From the NCBI RefSeq assembly GCF_003290185.1, contig NZ_QNFY01000002.1:124001-188000 (forward strand): 64,000 nt of DNA. The letters run 5' to 3'. The stretch is from Chryseobacterium lathyri (GTDB lineage: Bacteria; Bacteroidota; Bacteroidia; Flavobacteriales; Weeksellaceae). The notes below the pieces were generated by a model that saw only the letters and a program-made list of their open reading frames with translations, was not told the origin of the DNA and ran no database searches. Position numbers and translations under genes: made by a program. Shown here piece after piece: positions 34,987-42,362 of the stretch (position 1 is its first letter; the number at the start of each line of letters is the position of its first letter).

Positions 34987-35928
34987 TTAATTCATTAATT
35001 TTTTCTGAAGCTTTTCACATAAAACTTCAATATCTCCTTTTCTTACAAGTTCGGAAACCCATTCTTCCGGAATATTTTCAAATCCGTAGTAAATGCCTGC
35101 AATTCCTCCTGTGATGGCTCCGGTTGTATCGGTATCTTCTCCCAGGTTCACTGCTTTTAATACAGCTTCGGAATAAGTTTCAGAGTTGAGAAAACACCAA
35201 AGCGAGGCTTCTAAACTGTGGAGGACATAGCCGCCACTTTTGATCTCTTCTTCCGGATAGGTTGAAATATCATTTTTTAAAACTCTATAAAAAAGTCCTA
35301 TCTCTTTAGGGTTAAAACCTTGAATTTCTGAATATTCCAAGGCCACCTTCTGCATATGCATATAAGCTTCTTTCCTTTTCTTTCCTTTGATTAGCTCAAT
35401 GGCTAAAATAACATAAATGAAACATGCAAAAACAGAACGGAAATGCCCATGGGTAATCGCGGAAACCTCTTTTACCGTTTGATACAGTTTTTCGATATTT
35501 TCTTCATCTTTAAGATAAAAAGCTAAGGGAAGAATTCTCATCAAAGAACCATTCCCATTATCTTCCTCAAAAATATTTCCGGAAAACTTTGCACTTTCTC
35601 CTTTGATCAATCGTGCAATGGAGTGTCTTGTGGTTCCACCAATATCAAAAAGTCTTCCGTGAGCTGTCCAGTGTCCATATTTGTTCCATTTTACAAAGCT
35701 TTGTCCAATTTTTTCTAAATCATAGCCTTTCGTGAGCTCTTCTGCAAGACAAAGAGTTAACGAACTGTCATCACTCCATGTTCCTTTGGGCTGGTTCCAT
35801 GACATAAATTCCAGATAACCCATAACGGGAAATCTTTTTAAATCCTCTCTTTTCTTAAATTCAACCGGAACCCCCAGCGCATCCCCAATGCACGCTCCAA
35901 AAATTCCGGCTTTTACCATATTTTCCAT
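34987..35928 (-). CDS. ADP-ribosylglycohydrolase family protein (DraG/ARH)
   Basis: A 313-residue enzyme of the ARH family, which removes ADP-ribose from proteins or other acceptors using two Mg ions. The N-terminal pattern FGACIGDALGVPVEF and GTWSDDSSLTLC give the acidic metal residues, and NLGEDTDTTGAITGGIAGIYYG gives the C-terminal Asp cluster. Length is normal. The start overlaps the sirtuin stop by 1 bp. The substrate may be an ADP-ribosylated protein or an ADP-ribose-containing metabolite. Confidence 0.93.
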   Translation of the reverse strand: MENMVKAGIFGACIGDALGVPVEFKKREDLKRFPVMGYLEFMSWNQPKGTWSDDSSLTLCLAEELTKGYDLEKIGQSFVKWNKYGHWTAHGRLFDIGGTTRHSIARLIKGESAKFSGNIFEEDNGNGSLMRILPLAFYLKDEENIEKLYQTVKEVSAITHGHFRSVFACFIYVILAIELIKGKKRKEAYMHMQKVALEYSEIQGFNPKEIGLFYRVLKNDISTYPEEEIKSGGYVLHSLEASLWCFLNSETYSEAVLKAVNLGEDTDTTGAITGGIAGIYYGFENIPEEWVSELVRKGDIEVLCEKLQKKLMN

Positions 35929-36614
35929 CAGGCAAGGTTTACCAGTTTATCAAATAGCAGCTGCATACCTCTTGTTGCGGATTCTTTCATCACTACGGCT
36001 CTTTGTCCATATCCGAATCCTGTTTCGTTAGGATTGATAACTACCAGCAGACAGTCATTTTTGATGTCATGGATCAGTCCGGCTGCCGGATACACCTGCA
36101 GAGATGTTCCTATAACGACCAAAATATCGGCCTCTTTTACCTTTTCCTGCGCAGTCTTGTGCAAAGGAACATCCTCCCCAAACCACACGATAAAAGGTCT
36201 TAACTGAGCTCCATCTTCTGCTTTGTCGCCAATTCGTATATCTCCTTTCTGTTCGTAGATCAGGTTTTTATTATTACAAGAGCAAGATTTGAACAATTCT
36301 CCGTGAATATGAAGAATATTGGTTGATCCGGCTCTTTCATGCAGATCATCTATATTTTGGGTAATGATCTGAACGTCAAAATGTTTTTCCAGTTCTGCGA
36401 CCAATAGATGGGCTTCATTAGGTTCAACTTCATGAAGCTGTCTTCTTCTCTGGTTGTAAAATTCCAGAACCAACTCCCTGTCTTTTCTCCATCCTTCAGG
36501 ACTTGCCACATCGGTTATATTATGATTTTCCCAGAGACCATCCCCGTCTCTGAATGTTTTTATTCCGCTTTCGGCGCTGATTCCTGCACCGCTTAATATG
36601 GTTAGTTTTTTCAT
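35928..36614 (-). CDS. Sirtuin NAD-dependent deacylase (CobB-like) with half of the zinc site missing
   Basis: A 228-residue sirtuin. NAD-binding GAGISAESGIKTFRDGDGLWE, TQNIDDLHERAG (catalytic His region) and HGEL are present. The Tyr and Arg of the class III motif appear in EFYNQRRRQL, so desuccinylase or demalonylase activity is likely. Only one Cys pair (KSCSCNNKN) is visible; the second CxxC of the zinc site is absent (KAEDGAQLRP follows). The fold may be stabilised without zinc. It sits among ADP-ribose genes and could work on OAADPR chemistry. Confidence 0.9.
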   Translation of the reverse strand: MKKLTILSGAGISAESGIKTFRDGDGLWENHNITDVASPEGWRKDRELVLEFYNQRRRQLHEVEPNEAHLLVAELEKHFDVQIITQNIDDLHERAGSTNILHIHGELFKSCSCNNKNLIYEQKGDIRIGDKAEDGAQLRPFIVWFGEDVPLHKTAQEKVKEADILVVIGTSLQVYPAAGLIHDIKNDCLLVVINPNETGFGYGQRAVVMKESATRGMQLLFDKLVNLA

Positions 36615-36661
36615 TGTTTTAATCTAATAATTTTTTGTAAATCATTTCATTGTCATGGCAA

Positions 36662-37303
36662 TTAGTTATGATTTAATCTTAGCTTTTCATTTAAACTTTT
36701 CTGATCGAATAACAGAGGCTTTTCTTCCGGAATAATCAGATTATCCAAATCATCCCTTAAAACAAACTGGTACTGCTCTTTTACAAAATCTGAAATATTT
36801 TCTATTAAAAGAATATCTTCCCGAGCAAAAGAACGGGTAAATTCATTTCTTAAACCTATTTGTATCGCTCTTCTCTCCAGCTTGTTTCCAAAAGGCTCAT
36901 GATCCGGGTCCCATTGTAATCGTACAGAAGATTGTTTCACCTGATTCTGCCATTCTTCACGGGAAATTCCTAATTTATCATTATAAGTAGAATAGACTGC
37001 ATTCTCCAGATACCTTTTAAAAGCAGACATTTTCAGATGAATCGCCAAAACATATTCTTGGCCTTCTTTATTTCCCCAGCCGTTTCGATACATCATCCAA
37101 AGGAAATTAGGTTTTATCCATGTCATCCTTTCCAGACTAAATCCTCCACCAAAATATTGATTTTCAAACGCAAAATCTCCAATTTCTTTTCGGTAAGATT
37201 GATAGACTATGATTTTATCTTCATCATATTGAGCCATGATGTGATATCCTTTTTGAGGCCAATCCTGTAGTTGTTCTTTATATTTTTTTAATTTAAGTTT
37301 CAT
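36662..37303 (-). CDS. DUF4291 domain protein, copy 2
   Basis: A 213-residue protein of the uncharacterised DUF4291 family. The family signature MTWIKPNFLWMMYRNGWG and the segment QWDPDHEPFGNKLERRAIQIGLR are present. The family is of unknown function and probably enzymatic, given the conserved Trp, Lys, Arg and Asp residues. The start overlaps the stop of the TIGR02452 gene by 4 bp (ATGA). A second paralogue lies 1.2 kb upstream in the same cluster. Confidence 0.88.
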   Translation of the reverse strand: MKLKLKKYKEQLQDWPQKGYHIMAQYDEDKIIVYQSYRKEIGDFAFENQYFGGGFSLERMTWIKPNFLWMMYRNGWGNKEGQEYVLAIHLKMSAFKRYLENAVYSTYNDKLGISREEWQNQVKQSSVRLQWDPDHEPFGNKLERRAIQIGLRNEFTRSFAREDILLIENISDFVKEQYQFVLRDDLDNLIIPEEKPLLFDQKSLNEKLRLNHN

Positions 37304-38115
37304 GATATTGTTTCGAACAATTTCAGCATCTCTTCATTTTTAGTCAAGACTGCAAAAACCACTCTTTTAAATTTATTTTTATATTTCCCATGAAGATGCT
37401 TTTTAAATAACCCTGCAATCTCTTCTGGATCATTTCTGAAGACTCCACATCCCCAGGCTCCTAAAATTAGGGTTTCATTTGCATGATTCAGGGCCAAAGC
37501 AAGCATTTTATCCATTCTAATATCCATGGCATCACATATCTCATCTGCTCTTTCCGGTTCCTGCCGCTTTACCACTCCGGCATTGACCGCAGGAGAAGTA
37601 ATAAAATTACACAAAACAGGTTTCGGTAATAATTCTCCTTTATCTTTTCTGAAAACAGGAACTTTAGGACTGTAAATCATCATGTCGGTATAAAAACAAG
37701 ACTCCATTGCTCTGTGAATCTTATAATAATCTTCCGCCTGAAGCTGAGTTTCATACAATGCTGATGTTCTGGCCAGACTTTCTTCCTGCGCTTCAGCACC
37801 GTTGATAAATCCACCGCCCGGATTTTTGGCTGACGCAAAATTCAGACACATTAATTTTTTCTGATTTTCTTCATCTGCTAATTTTAATATTGCTTTCAAG
37901 GAACTGCAATTCCAAATTTCAATCTTTGTTTCAAAATCGACTTCCGGAAGTTCATTTTTTGCCATTTCAGCAAGTTCTTCGGGTGAAAATAAAACGGTTT
38001 CTTTTTTACAGATTTCAAGTTCTTTTTCTATCGTTATTTTTTCGTTTTCTTCGTTTATATAATATGTCTTGGCTAAGATCTCTAAGGTATCTTTTGCCAT
38101 CCCTTTATTTGTCAT
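37300..38115 (-). CDS. TIGR02452 (DUF2263) family, microbial PARG-like protein
   Basis: A 271-residue macrodomain-related protein. The bacterial PARG signature GGG-x6-QEE is visible as NPGGGFINGAEAQEESLAR (residues about 98-117), giving the catalytic Glu pair. LGAWGCGVFRNDPEEIAGLF is the C-terminal phosphate loop. These enzymes hydrolyse ADP-ribose glycosidic bonds, so removal of ADP-ribose from an acceptor is expected. The start overlaps the upstream stop as ATGA. The ATG at 38115 and one five codons later are both possible. Confidence 0.9.
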   Translation of the reverse strand: MTNKGMAKDTLEILAKTYYINEENEKITIEKELEICKKETVLFSPEELAEMAKNELPEVDFETKIEIWNCSSLKAILKLADEENQKKLMCLNFASAKNPGGGFINGAEAQEESLARTSALYETQLQAEDYYKIHRAMESCFYTDMMIYSPKVPVFRKDKGELLPKPVLCNFITSPAVNAGVVKRQEPERADEICDAMDIRMDKMLALALNHANETLILGAWGCGVFRNDPEEIAGLFKKHLHGKYKNKFKRVVFAVLTKNEEMLKLFETIS

Positions 38116-38531
38116 GGTAATTTTTTAATATTTAATATCAGGCTTTCCAATTCAGGACTTGTCTCTTTTGTAAACTCGTCTCCTATGAATACTTTAATCA
38201 CCTCAATATTCCCAACAATCACATCATTAAAGCTTTCCAGCTCTTCCGCCGGAACCCACAATTCATTATGGTTTCTCGCACCCACATTCTGAGCCGGATA
38301 TTGATTCATGATTTCTTCCGGAACCTCGAATTTTGTAACAAATCCGAGATAATTTCCAGCTTCATCCCTTGTATTCCATTTTTCAGCAATTTCTGAAGCA
38401 TAGCTTTCATCTAGTACAGGGTAAAATATAGGCTGCCATTCCAGTCTTGGTGGAAATTTTTTATATCCGCTTTCTACAATCAGGATCATTTCTTTTTCTC
38501 CTACCGGTCTGTAAAGACTTATTGTTTTCAT
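38112..38531 (-). CDS. Small ADP-ribosylation/crystallin J1-type protein
   Basis: A 139-residue protein similar in sequence to small proteins named ADP-ribosylation/crystallin J1: MKTISLYRPVGEKEMILI, PPRLEWQPIFYPVLDESYASEIAEKWN, and NHNELWVPAEELESFN. The annotation comes from family resemblance and the true activity is unknown. It is coupled to the PARG-like gene by an ATGA overlap, 13 bp downstream of the second DUF4291 paralogue. It may be an adaptor or specificity subunit. Confidence 0.75.
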   Translation of the reverse strand: MKTISLYRPVGEKEMILIVESGYKKFPPRLEWQPIFYPVLDESYASEIAEKWNTRDEAGNYLGFVTKFEVPEEIMNQYPAQNVGARNHNELWVPAEELESFNDVIVGNIEVIKVFIGDEFTKETSPELESLILNIKKLP

Positions 38532-38544
38532 TTCTTTTGTTTTT

Positions 38545-39141
38545 TTAAATACTTGCCCCTATTGTAAGAGCAAGCTCAGCCGGCAACGGATACAATTTTT
38601 CAATGGGTAACAGCTTTTTTGCCTTATCATATTCTCCCAACTTTGTAAGGTTTAAGATCTTTTTTACCAAAGGCGTATAATCTTCTATTTTAATGATCCA
38701 TTCATTATTAAATTCTTCAATCAGGTACCGGCTGATTCCAACCTGAATAGAACGGTACGCCAGTTTGTTACCTTTAATATTCCTTTCCGGATCCCACTGC
38801 ACATGGACTTCTGCTTTTTTAAATTCTTTTTCCCAGGTCCCCGGATTAGGATATATCCTTTTTTCGGGTGAAGTTAAAACCGCTTTACTCAATGCCTTTT
38901 CCCAGGCCTCTCTCTTAATATGGATGGCTAAAGTACATTCCTGTCCGGATTTTTGTCCGTAATTACTCCGTTCCATCATCCAGAGGAAAGAAGGTTTGAT
39001 CCACGTCATCCTGTTGAATGAAAAAGGAGCAGAAAACTTCTGATTCATCACGGCAGATTTTGCAATCTGCTCATTGTATGACTGGTATATCACAATCGTA
39101 TCTCTGCCGTAATCTGCTCTTATTTCAAATTCTTTCATCAT
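38545..39141 (-). CDS. DUF4291 domain protein, copy 1
   Basis: A 198-residue protein of the DUF4291 family, with MTWIKPSFLWMMERSNYG and QWDPERNIKGNKLAYRSIQVGIS. It is a paralogue of copy 2 in the same cluster. I place the start at 39141 (or the adjacent ATG at 39138), because the upstream extension is read through a 5-bp tandem repeat and does not match the paralogue. Function unknown. It is followed 13 bp later by the crystallin J1-type gene. Confidence 0.85.
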   Translation of the reverse strand: MMKEFEIRADYGRDTIVIYQSYNEQIAKSAVMNQKFSAPFSFNRMTWIKPSFLWMMERSNYGQKSGQECTLAIHIKREAWEKALSKAVLTSPEKRIYPNPGTWEKEFKKAEVHVQWDPERNIKGNKLAYRSIQVGISRYLIEEFNNEWIIKIEDYTPLVKKILNLTKLGEYDKAKKLLPIEKLYPLPAELALTIGASI

Positions 39142-39162
39142 TGTATTGTATTGTATTGTATT
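39140..39162. repeat. Pentanucleotide tandem repeat (ATTGT)4.6 at a start codon
   Basis: Four and a half copies of ATTGT abut the start codon of DUF4291 copy 1. Copy-number change by slippage would alter the distance between the purine-rich upstream sequence and the ATG, or the frame of an upstream in-frame start. It is a possible phase-variable switch. Confidence 0.85.
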
Positions 39163-39203
39163 CGGCTCTGTTTTTATCACTAAATATAAAGCCATTATTT
39201 GGT

Positions 39204-40274
39204 TTATAAAATTTGTTTAAAGTCTTTTGAATATGGGGAATATGATCCGTAGACCTCATCAAATTTCACTTTTAAATTCTCTGTTTTAATTTGTTCATCT
39301 GTTTGATCAAGACACGTCACAATCAAGTTTTTTTTGCTTGCTGAAACATAAGCTCCATCCAAAAGAAGGGCATAATTCAGCAGATCATAATCCAGTTCTC
39401 CAAAACGGAGTTCCTTCTGATAATCATTAAAGACACATGTTTCCTCTTCATTATTTTTCAGCACCAATTCTTTTTCATTACTCATCCAGCCATTTCCGTG
39501 ACGTGTGGAATAAATCCTTGTCACGTAATACATTTCAATATCCTCAATGTTCAACAGCTTGCAGATCTCAAAAGCATTTTTTGAAGTGGTATGGGCATAG
39601 GTTACATTGGGAAATACTCCGTGATCCATATCCAATAAAATTCCTTGGCTTCCCTCAAAAATTAAGTTTTCAAATGAATTCAGATAAGTATAATCATCTA
39701 TTTTCCAATCGATCCGGTCTATGGCACCCAGAAAATCCTGAAGCGCTTTTTCCAGCTGATCCTCTTCCATAAAACCATAATAATAGGCTATTCCTTTTAA
39801 CTTTTCGATCAGCATTCCTCTTGGAGCTATTAAATCCGCGGCAAATAGTTTGTAAGGACTTTCCTGTCTTTTCATCGTTGCTCCAATACCTTTTCCGCAG
39901 GTTCCGTGTTCCAGGTTTTTTACATTGGTTCTGTTTTGCCAGACATCAAACGGAGTGGTTACTTTTGCCAATGGGTGAATATGCAGTTCAATATTTCCGT
40001 TTTTCTCCAATAATTCCTTTCTTTCATTCAGTAAAAATACTGGATGAATCGTACAATGTTCTGTAAAATAAGAGGGCAGACCCCGAAGTGCTCCACTTGC
40101 AAAACTGGAATGGATATGTTTTTTATCCTCAATCATTACGGTATGTGCGGCCTGCTGGCCTCCGGAAAACCTGATGACCACAGACTCCGGGTTTTGCTGT
40201 GCCAGAAAATCAGTAGTGATCCCCTTTCCTTCATCACCAAAACCCAGACCTATTACTATTTGTGCCTTTTTCAT
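39204..40274 (-). CDS. Divergent adenylosuccinate synthetase-like protein
   Basis: A 356-residue PurA homologue, about 70 residues shorter than housekeeping PurA. The P-loop IGLGFGDEGKGITTDF keeps the catalytic Asp. GTCGKGIG and FEGSQGILLDMDHGVFPNVT match the IMP loop, and VTCLDQTD replaces the guanine-recognition TKLD. The aspartate loop TTGRRRR is largely lost: only one Arg-x-Gly remains (LRFGELD). GGQQAAHTV replaces the usual GGNNAGHTV. It is therefore probably a ligase on a different purine nucleotide or acceptor. It lies 62 bp before DUF4291 copy 1 and 3 bp after the vWA gene. Confidence 0.85.
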   Translation of the reverse strand: MKKAQIVIGLGFGDEGKGITTDFLAQQNPESVVIRFSGGQQAAHTVMIEDKKHIHSSFASGALRGLPSYFTEHCTIHPVFLLNERKELLEKNGNIELHIHPLAKVTTPFDVWQNRTNVKNLEHGTCGKGIGATMKRQESPYKLFAADLIAPRGMLIEKLKGIAYYYGFMEEDQLEKALQDFLGAIDRIDWKIDDYTYLNSFENLIFEGSQGILLDMDHGVFPNVTYAHTTSKNAFEICKLLNIEDIEMYYVTRIYSTRHGNGWMSNEKELVLKNNEEETCVFNDYQKELRFGELDYDLLNYALLLDGAYVSASKKNLIVTCLDQTDEQIKTENLKVKFDEVYGSYSPYSKDFKQIL

Positions 40275-40277
40275 GAC

Positions 40278-41132
40278 TTAAAACATTTGAATATCATCAA
40301 AACCGTGTTTATCTGCAGATCTGAACGTTTTATTTTTAAATGTGTTACAGATAACTTCTTTAATTACATTCGGAATTTCTCTGTGATCGGCTATTGATAA
40401 ACAGTTTTGTCCTAATAATTCCTTCCAGCCTCTATCTGCTCTCATAGCCTGATCAGAATGCAGAACATTAATGTGATACACTTCATATCTCTTTTTCGCT
40501 TCTTCCAGTAATTCGTGATGCGTATAAGTCTGCTGCCCTGTCCCCATAATTTCCCTGATTGCTGATGCCGGAAGCGTTTTTAAGCAAGGTTCGTCACCTA
40601 CTGTAAACAAAATCCCTTTCTGATTTCTCTTTTCAAACGCATCGGTTCTCGTATGGAAAGCGGCAAAGTACCACGCCAACAGATAACTTTCTCCAGCATT
40701 TCCGCCACCTCCGGATTCAATATAAGTACGTGTCAGCCACATATCCAGCTCCTCATCTCCGGATTCAAACTGGCCAATCTGTAAAGGGTACGCGTCACAT
40801 TCATGATCACCTATTCCCAGAAATAATAATGCCGGATCCGGAACGCCGCCCTGGATAATTCCGCCCATTAATTTTGGAAGTCCTTCTTTAATGAGCTCGT
40901 GCGGAATATGTCCCATACTGCCCGTTACATCCAGTCCCAAAATAATGGGAACAGAGTTCGGGTGCACTTCAGAATCTCTGGATTCTCTGAAAGAAACCCC
41001 TTTGGGATTCATAGATTCATGAGCCATTCTTTTGGCATTCTGAGTGAAAATTTCACCTGCGGATTTAGATCCGTAACCTTCTTTTCTTGCTCTGTCGAAA
41101 CGAGCGTCCATATCGTATCTTGTACTTCCCAT
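40278..41132 (-). CDS. von Willebrand factor type A domain protein
   Basis: A 284-residue cytosolic protein. The vWA core begins at PIILGLDVTGSMGHIP, with a MIDAS motif DVTGS in place of DxSxS; ILFTVGDEPC supplies the distal Asp. A basic, Gly-poor N-terminus (residues 1-55) precedes it. vWA domains mediate metal-dependent protein contacts, often in chelatase- or MoxR-like complexes, but no AAA+ partner lies here. It is coupled to the PurA-like gene (3-bp gap) and follows the coiled-coil gene by 2 bp. Confidence 0.85.
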   Translation of the reverse strand: MGSTRYDMDARFDRARKEGYGSKSAGEIFTQNAKRMAHESMNPKGVSFRESRDSEVHPNSVPIILGLDVTGSMGHIPHELIKEGLPKLMGGIIQGGVPDPALLFLGIGDHECDAYPLQIGQFESGDEELDMWLTRTYIESGGGGNAGESYLLAWYFAAFHTRTDAFEKRNQKGILFTVGDEPCLKTLPASAIREIMGTGQQTYTHHELLEEAKKRYEVYHINVLHSDQAMRADRGWKELLGQNCLSIADHREIPNVIKEVICNTFKNKTFRSADKHGFDDIQMF

Positions 41133-41134
41133 AA

Positions 41135-41470
41135 TTAAAATGTTTTACCGAATAAATATTCAAATCTTTTTACTGCGATTTCTAACTGAATATTTAAATT
41201 TCTGAGGGTTAATGAATATTCTATATCTTTCTGAACAAATGCCTCGGGCTGAAAGTCTGCAAATGTGAGGCTGTTCCTGTCTAAAGGACTGATATCAATG
41301 AGGCCTTCTTGTTCTCTCTCCAGTCTCTTTATTTTCAGTTCTATATCCTCAACCCTGCGCCTGTAGATCAATTCGGAATCTGCCCCGATGGTGCGTGCAC
41401 GGTCTTTTCTTATCTGGTCATTATTTCTCTGTAACGACTCTATGAATCTTGGTTTTAGTCCGCTTTCCAT
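41135..41470 (-). CDS. Coiled-coil hypothetical protein
   Basis: A 111-residue helical protein with heptad-like charged stretches (RRRVEDIELKIKRLEREQEG) and no recognised family. It lies 2 bp before the vWA gene on the same strand and may be a structural partner of it. An operator-like palindrome lies 15-30 bp upstream of its start. Confidence 0.6.
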   Translation of the reverse strand: MESGLKPRFIESLQRNNDQIRKDRARTIGADSELIYRRRVEDIELKIKRLEREQEGLIDISPLDRNSLTFADFQPEAFVQKDIEYSLTLRNLNIQLEIAVKRFEYLFGKTF

Positions 41471-41484
41471 TTTTTATTTATTTT

Positions 41485-41499
41485 GTGTTGTTTTTACGC
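41485..41499 (-). promoter_or_regulatory. NrtR operator-like palindrome upstream of the coiled-coil gene
   Basis: Plus-strand GTGTTGTTTTTACGC fits the half-site scheme GTGTTR-N3-TWACGC of the other three sites in the cluster. No -7 element abuts it, so it may be an internal or auxiliary site. Confidence 0.5.
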
Positions 41500-41541
41500 T
41501 AAAAGGAATAGGCATAGTAATGCATATCCTATTACAGATTG

Positions 41542-42090
41542 TCAGTTATTGGAATACATTACATCAGTTCTTAAAACATATTTCTGCCCGCTGATCAGGG
41601 TTTTCCCTTCGTGTCTCAGCGGATGGTAAAAAACCAGAGCAGATCCTTTCTTTGGGGCTACTGTGAACAAACTTTCAAATTCTGTTTCTCCTCCTTCAAA
41701 ATCATCATTCAGATAGATTAGAAAAGTATAGAAACTTTTTTCATTTTCATTCCGGATGTAGCTTCCGTCCCGATGCATTTTGAATTGCTGCCCCGGAGAA
41801 TATTTATAAACTCTGAACATTTCATTAAAATTCTGAAGCTTATAATTTTCATGTTCCTGAGGAAGAAATTCTGCTGCTTTTCTGAAAAGATCTTCTGCCA
41901 AATCGTTATCAAAAATCATCAGTCGGTCGTTATTCCTGATGCCTTTACTCATCATCTGGCGCCCATTCATATTGATCTTCGCTTCTTCAAATACTTTTCC
42001 CTGTGCCATAGCAATATATTCATCACACTCATCGGAGGTCAGGAAATCTTCAATTAGAAATATCTGCGGGTGAAGTTCTGTTTTTTCCAT
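41542..42090 (-). CDS. 2OG-Fe(II) oxygenase, prolyl-4-hydroxylase type
   Basis: A 182-residue protein of the P4Hc type. Iron ligands are the HxD pair in FKMHRDGSYIRN and the distal His in YHPLRHEGKTL. The 2-oxoglutarate Arg or Lys lies in KYVLRTDVMY. The family hydroxylates prolyl, lysyl or nucleic acid substrates. It is the first gene of the long cluster, under a promoter with two operator-like palindromes. The substrate is unknown, but ribosomal or RNA targets are plausible given the neighbours. Confidence 0.9.
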   Translation of the reverse strand: MEKTELHPQIFLIEDFLTSDECDEYIAMAQGKVFEEAKINMNGRQMMSKGIRNNDRLMIFDNDLAEDLFRKAAEFLPQEHENYKLQNFNEMFRVYKYSPGQQFKMHRDGSYIRNENEKSFYTFLIYLNDDFEGGETEFESLFTVAPKKGSALVFYHPLRHEGKTLISGQKYVLRTDVMYSNN

Positions 42091-42114
42091 GATATTATTT
42101 TATGTTTGGTAATT

Positions 42115-42129
42115 GTGTTATTCTTACAC
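42115..42129 (-). promoter_or_regulatory. NrtR operator-like palindrome at the cluster promoter, site 1
   Basis: GTGTTA-TTC-TTACAC (plus strand), within the longer inverted repeat TTGTGT-N7-ACACAA at 42113-42131. It ends exactly at the first base of the -7 element, so a bound regulator would cover the transcription start. Confidence 0.65.
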
Positions 42130-42160
42130 AAATGTAAAACAATATAATTCTATGAACAAA
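42129..42160 (-). promoter_or_regulatory. Promoter of the NAD/ADP-ribose cluster
   Basis: On the minus strand, -7 element TACATTTG (42129-42136) and -33 element TTTG (42157-42160) are separated by 20 bp, a good match to the Bacteroidota sigma-70 promoter. Transcription would begin near 42123, about 33 bp before the 2OG oxygenase ATG. Confidence 0.7.
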
Positions 42161-42167
42161 TTTATTT

Positions 42168-42182
42168 GTGTTATTTTAACGC
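42168..42182 (-). promoter_or_regulatory. NrtR operator-like palindrome at the cluster promoter, site 2
   Basis: GTGTTA-TTT-TAACGC (plus strand) lies just upstream of the -33 element. Its centre is 53 bp, about five helical turns, from site 1, so proteins at both sites could face the same side of the DNA. Confidence 0.65.
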
Positions 42183-42362
42183 TAAATATTTAACCTATTG
42201 ATTATCAACATTAAAAATTAAATATTTTAAACACTAATGACACTAATGTTTTCACGAAATATAACAAAAATACATCAAACTAAAATTTAAGTTTAATTAT
42301 TTTAAAATGGTAAACGATAAGCTTTTTATGTAAATTCGAACTTGATTCGTCTGAAGTAAAGA

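Noticed and set aside
38545..39195. DUF4291 copy 1 starting at 39195
   Set aside because: The N-terminal extension is encoded by a simple repeat and does not align with the paralogue.
39204..40274. Phage-type PurZ (dGMP-using) enzyme
   Set aside because: The GDEGKG loop keeps the catalytic Asp, which PurZ enzymes replace; no phage genes or 2-aminoadenine partners are nearby.
42155..42169. ACAAAT-TT-ATTTGT as a separate operator
   Set aside because: It overlaps the -33 element and the second NrtR-like site; it is probably part of the AT-rich promoter rather than a distinct regulator site.
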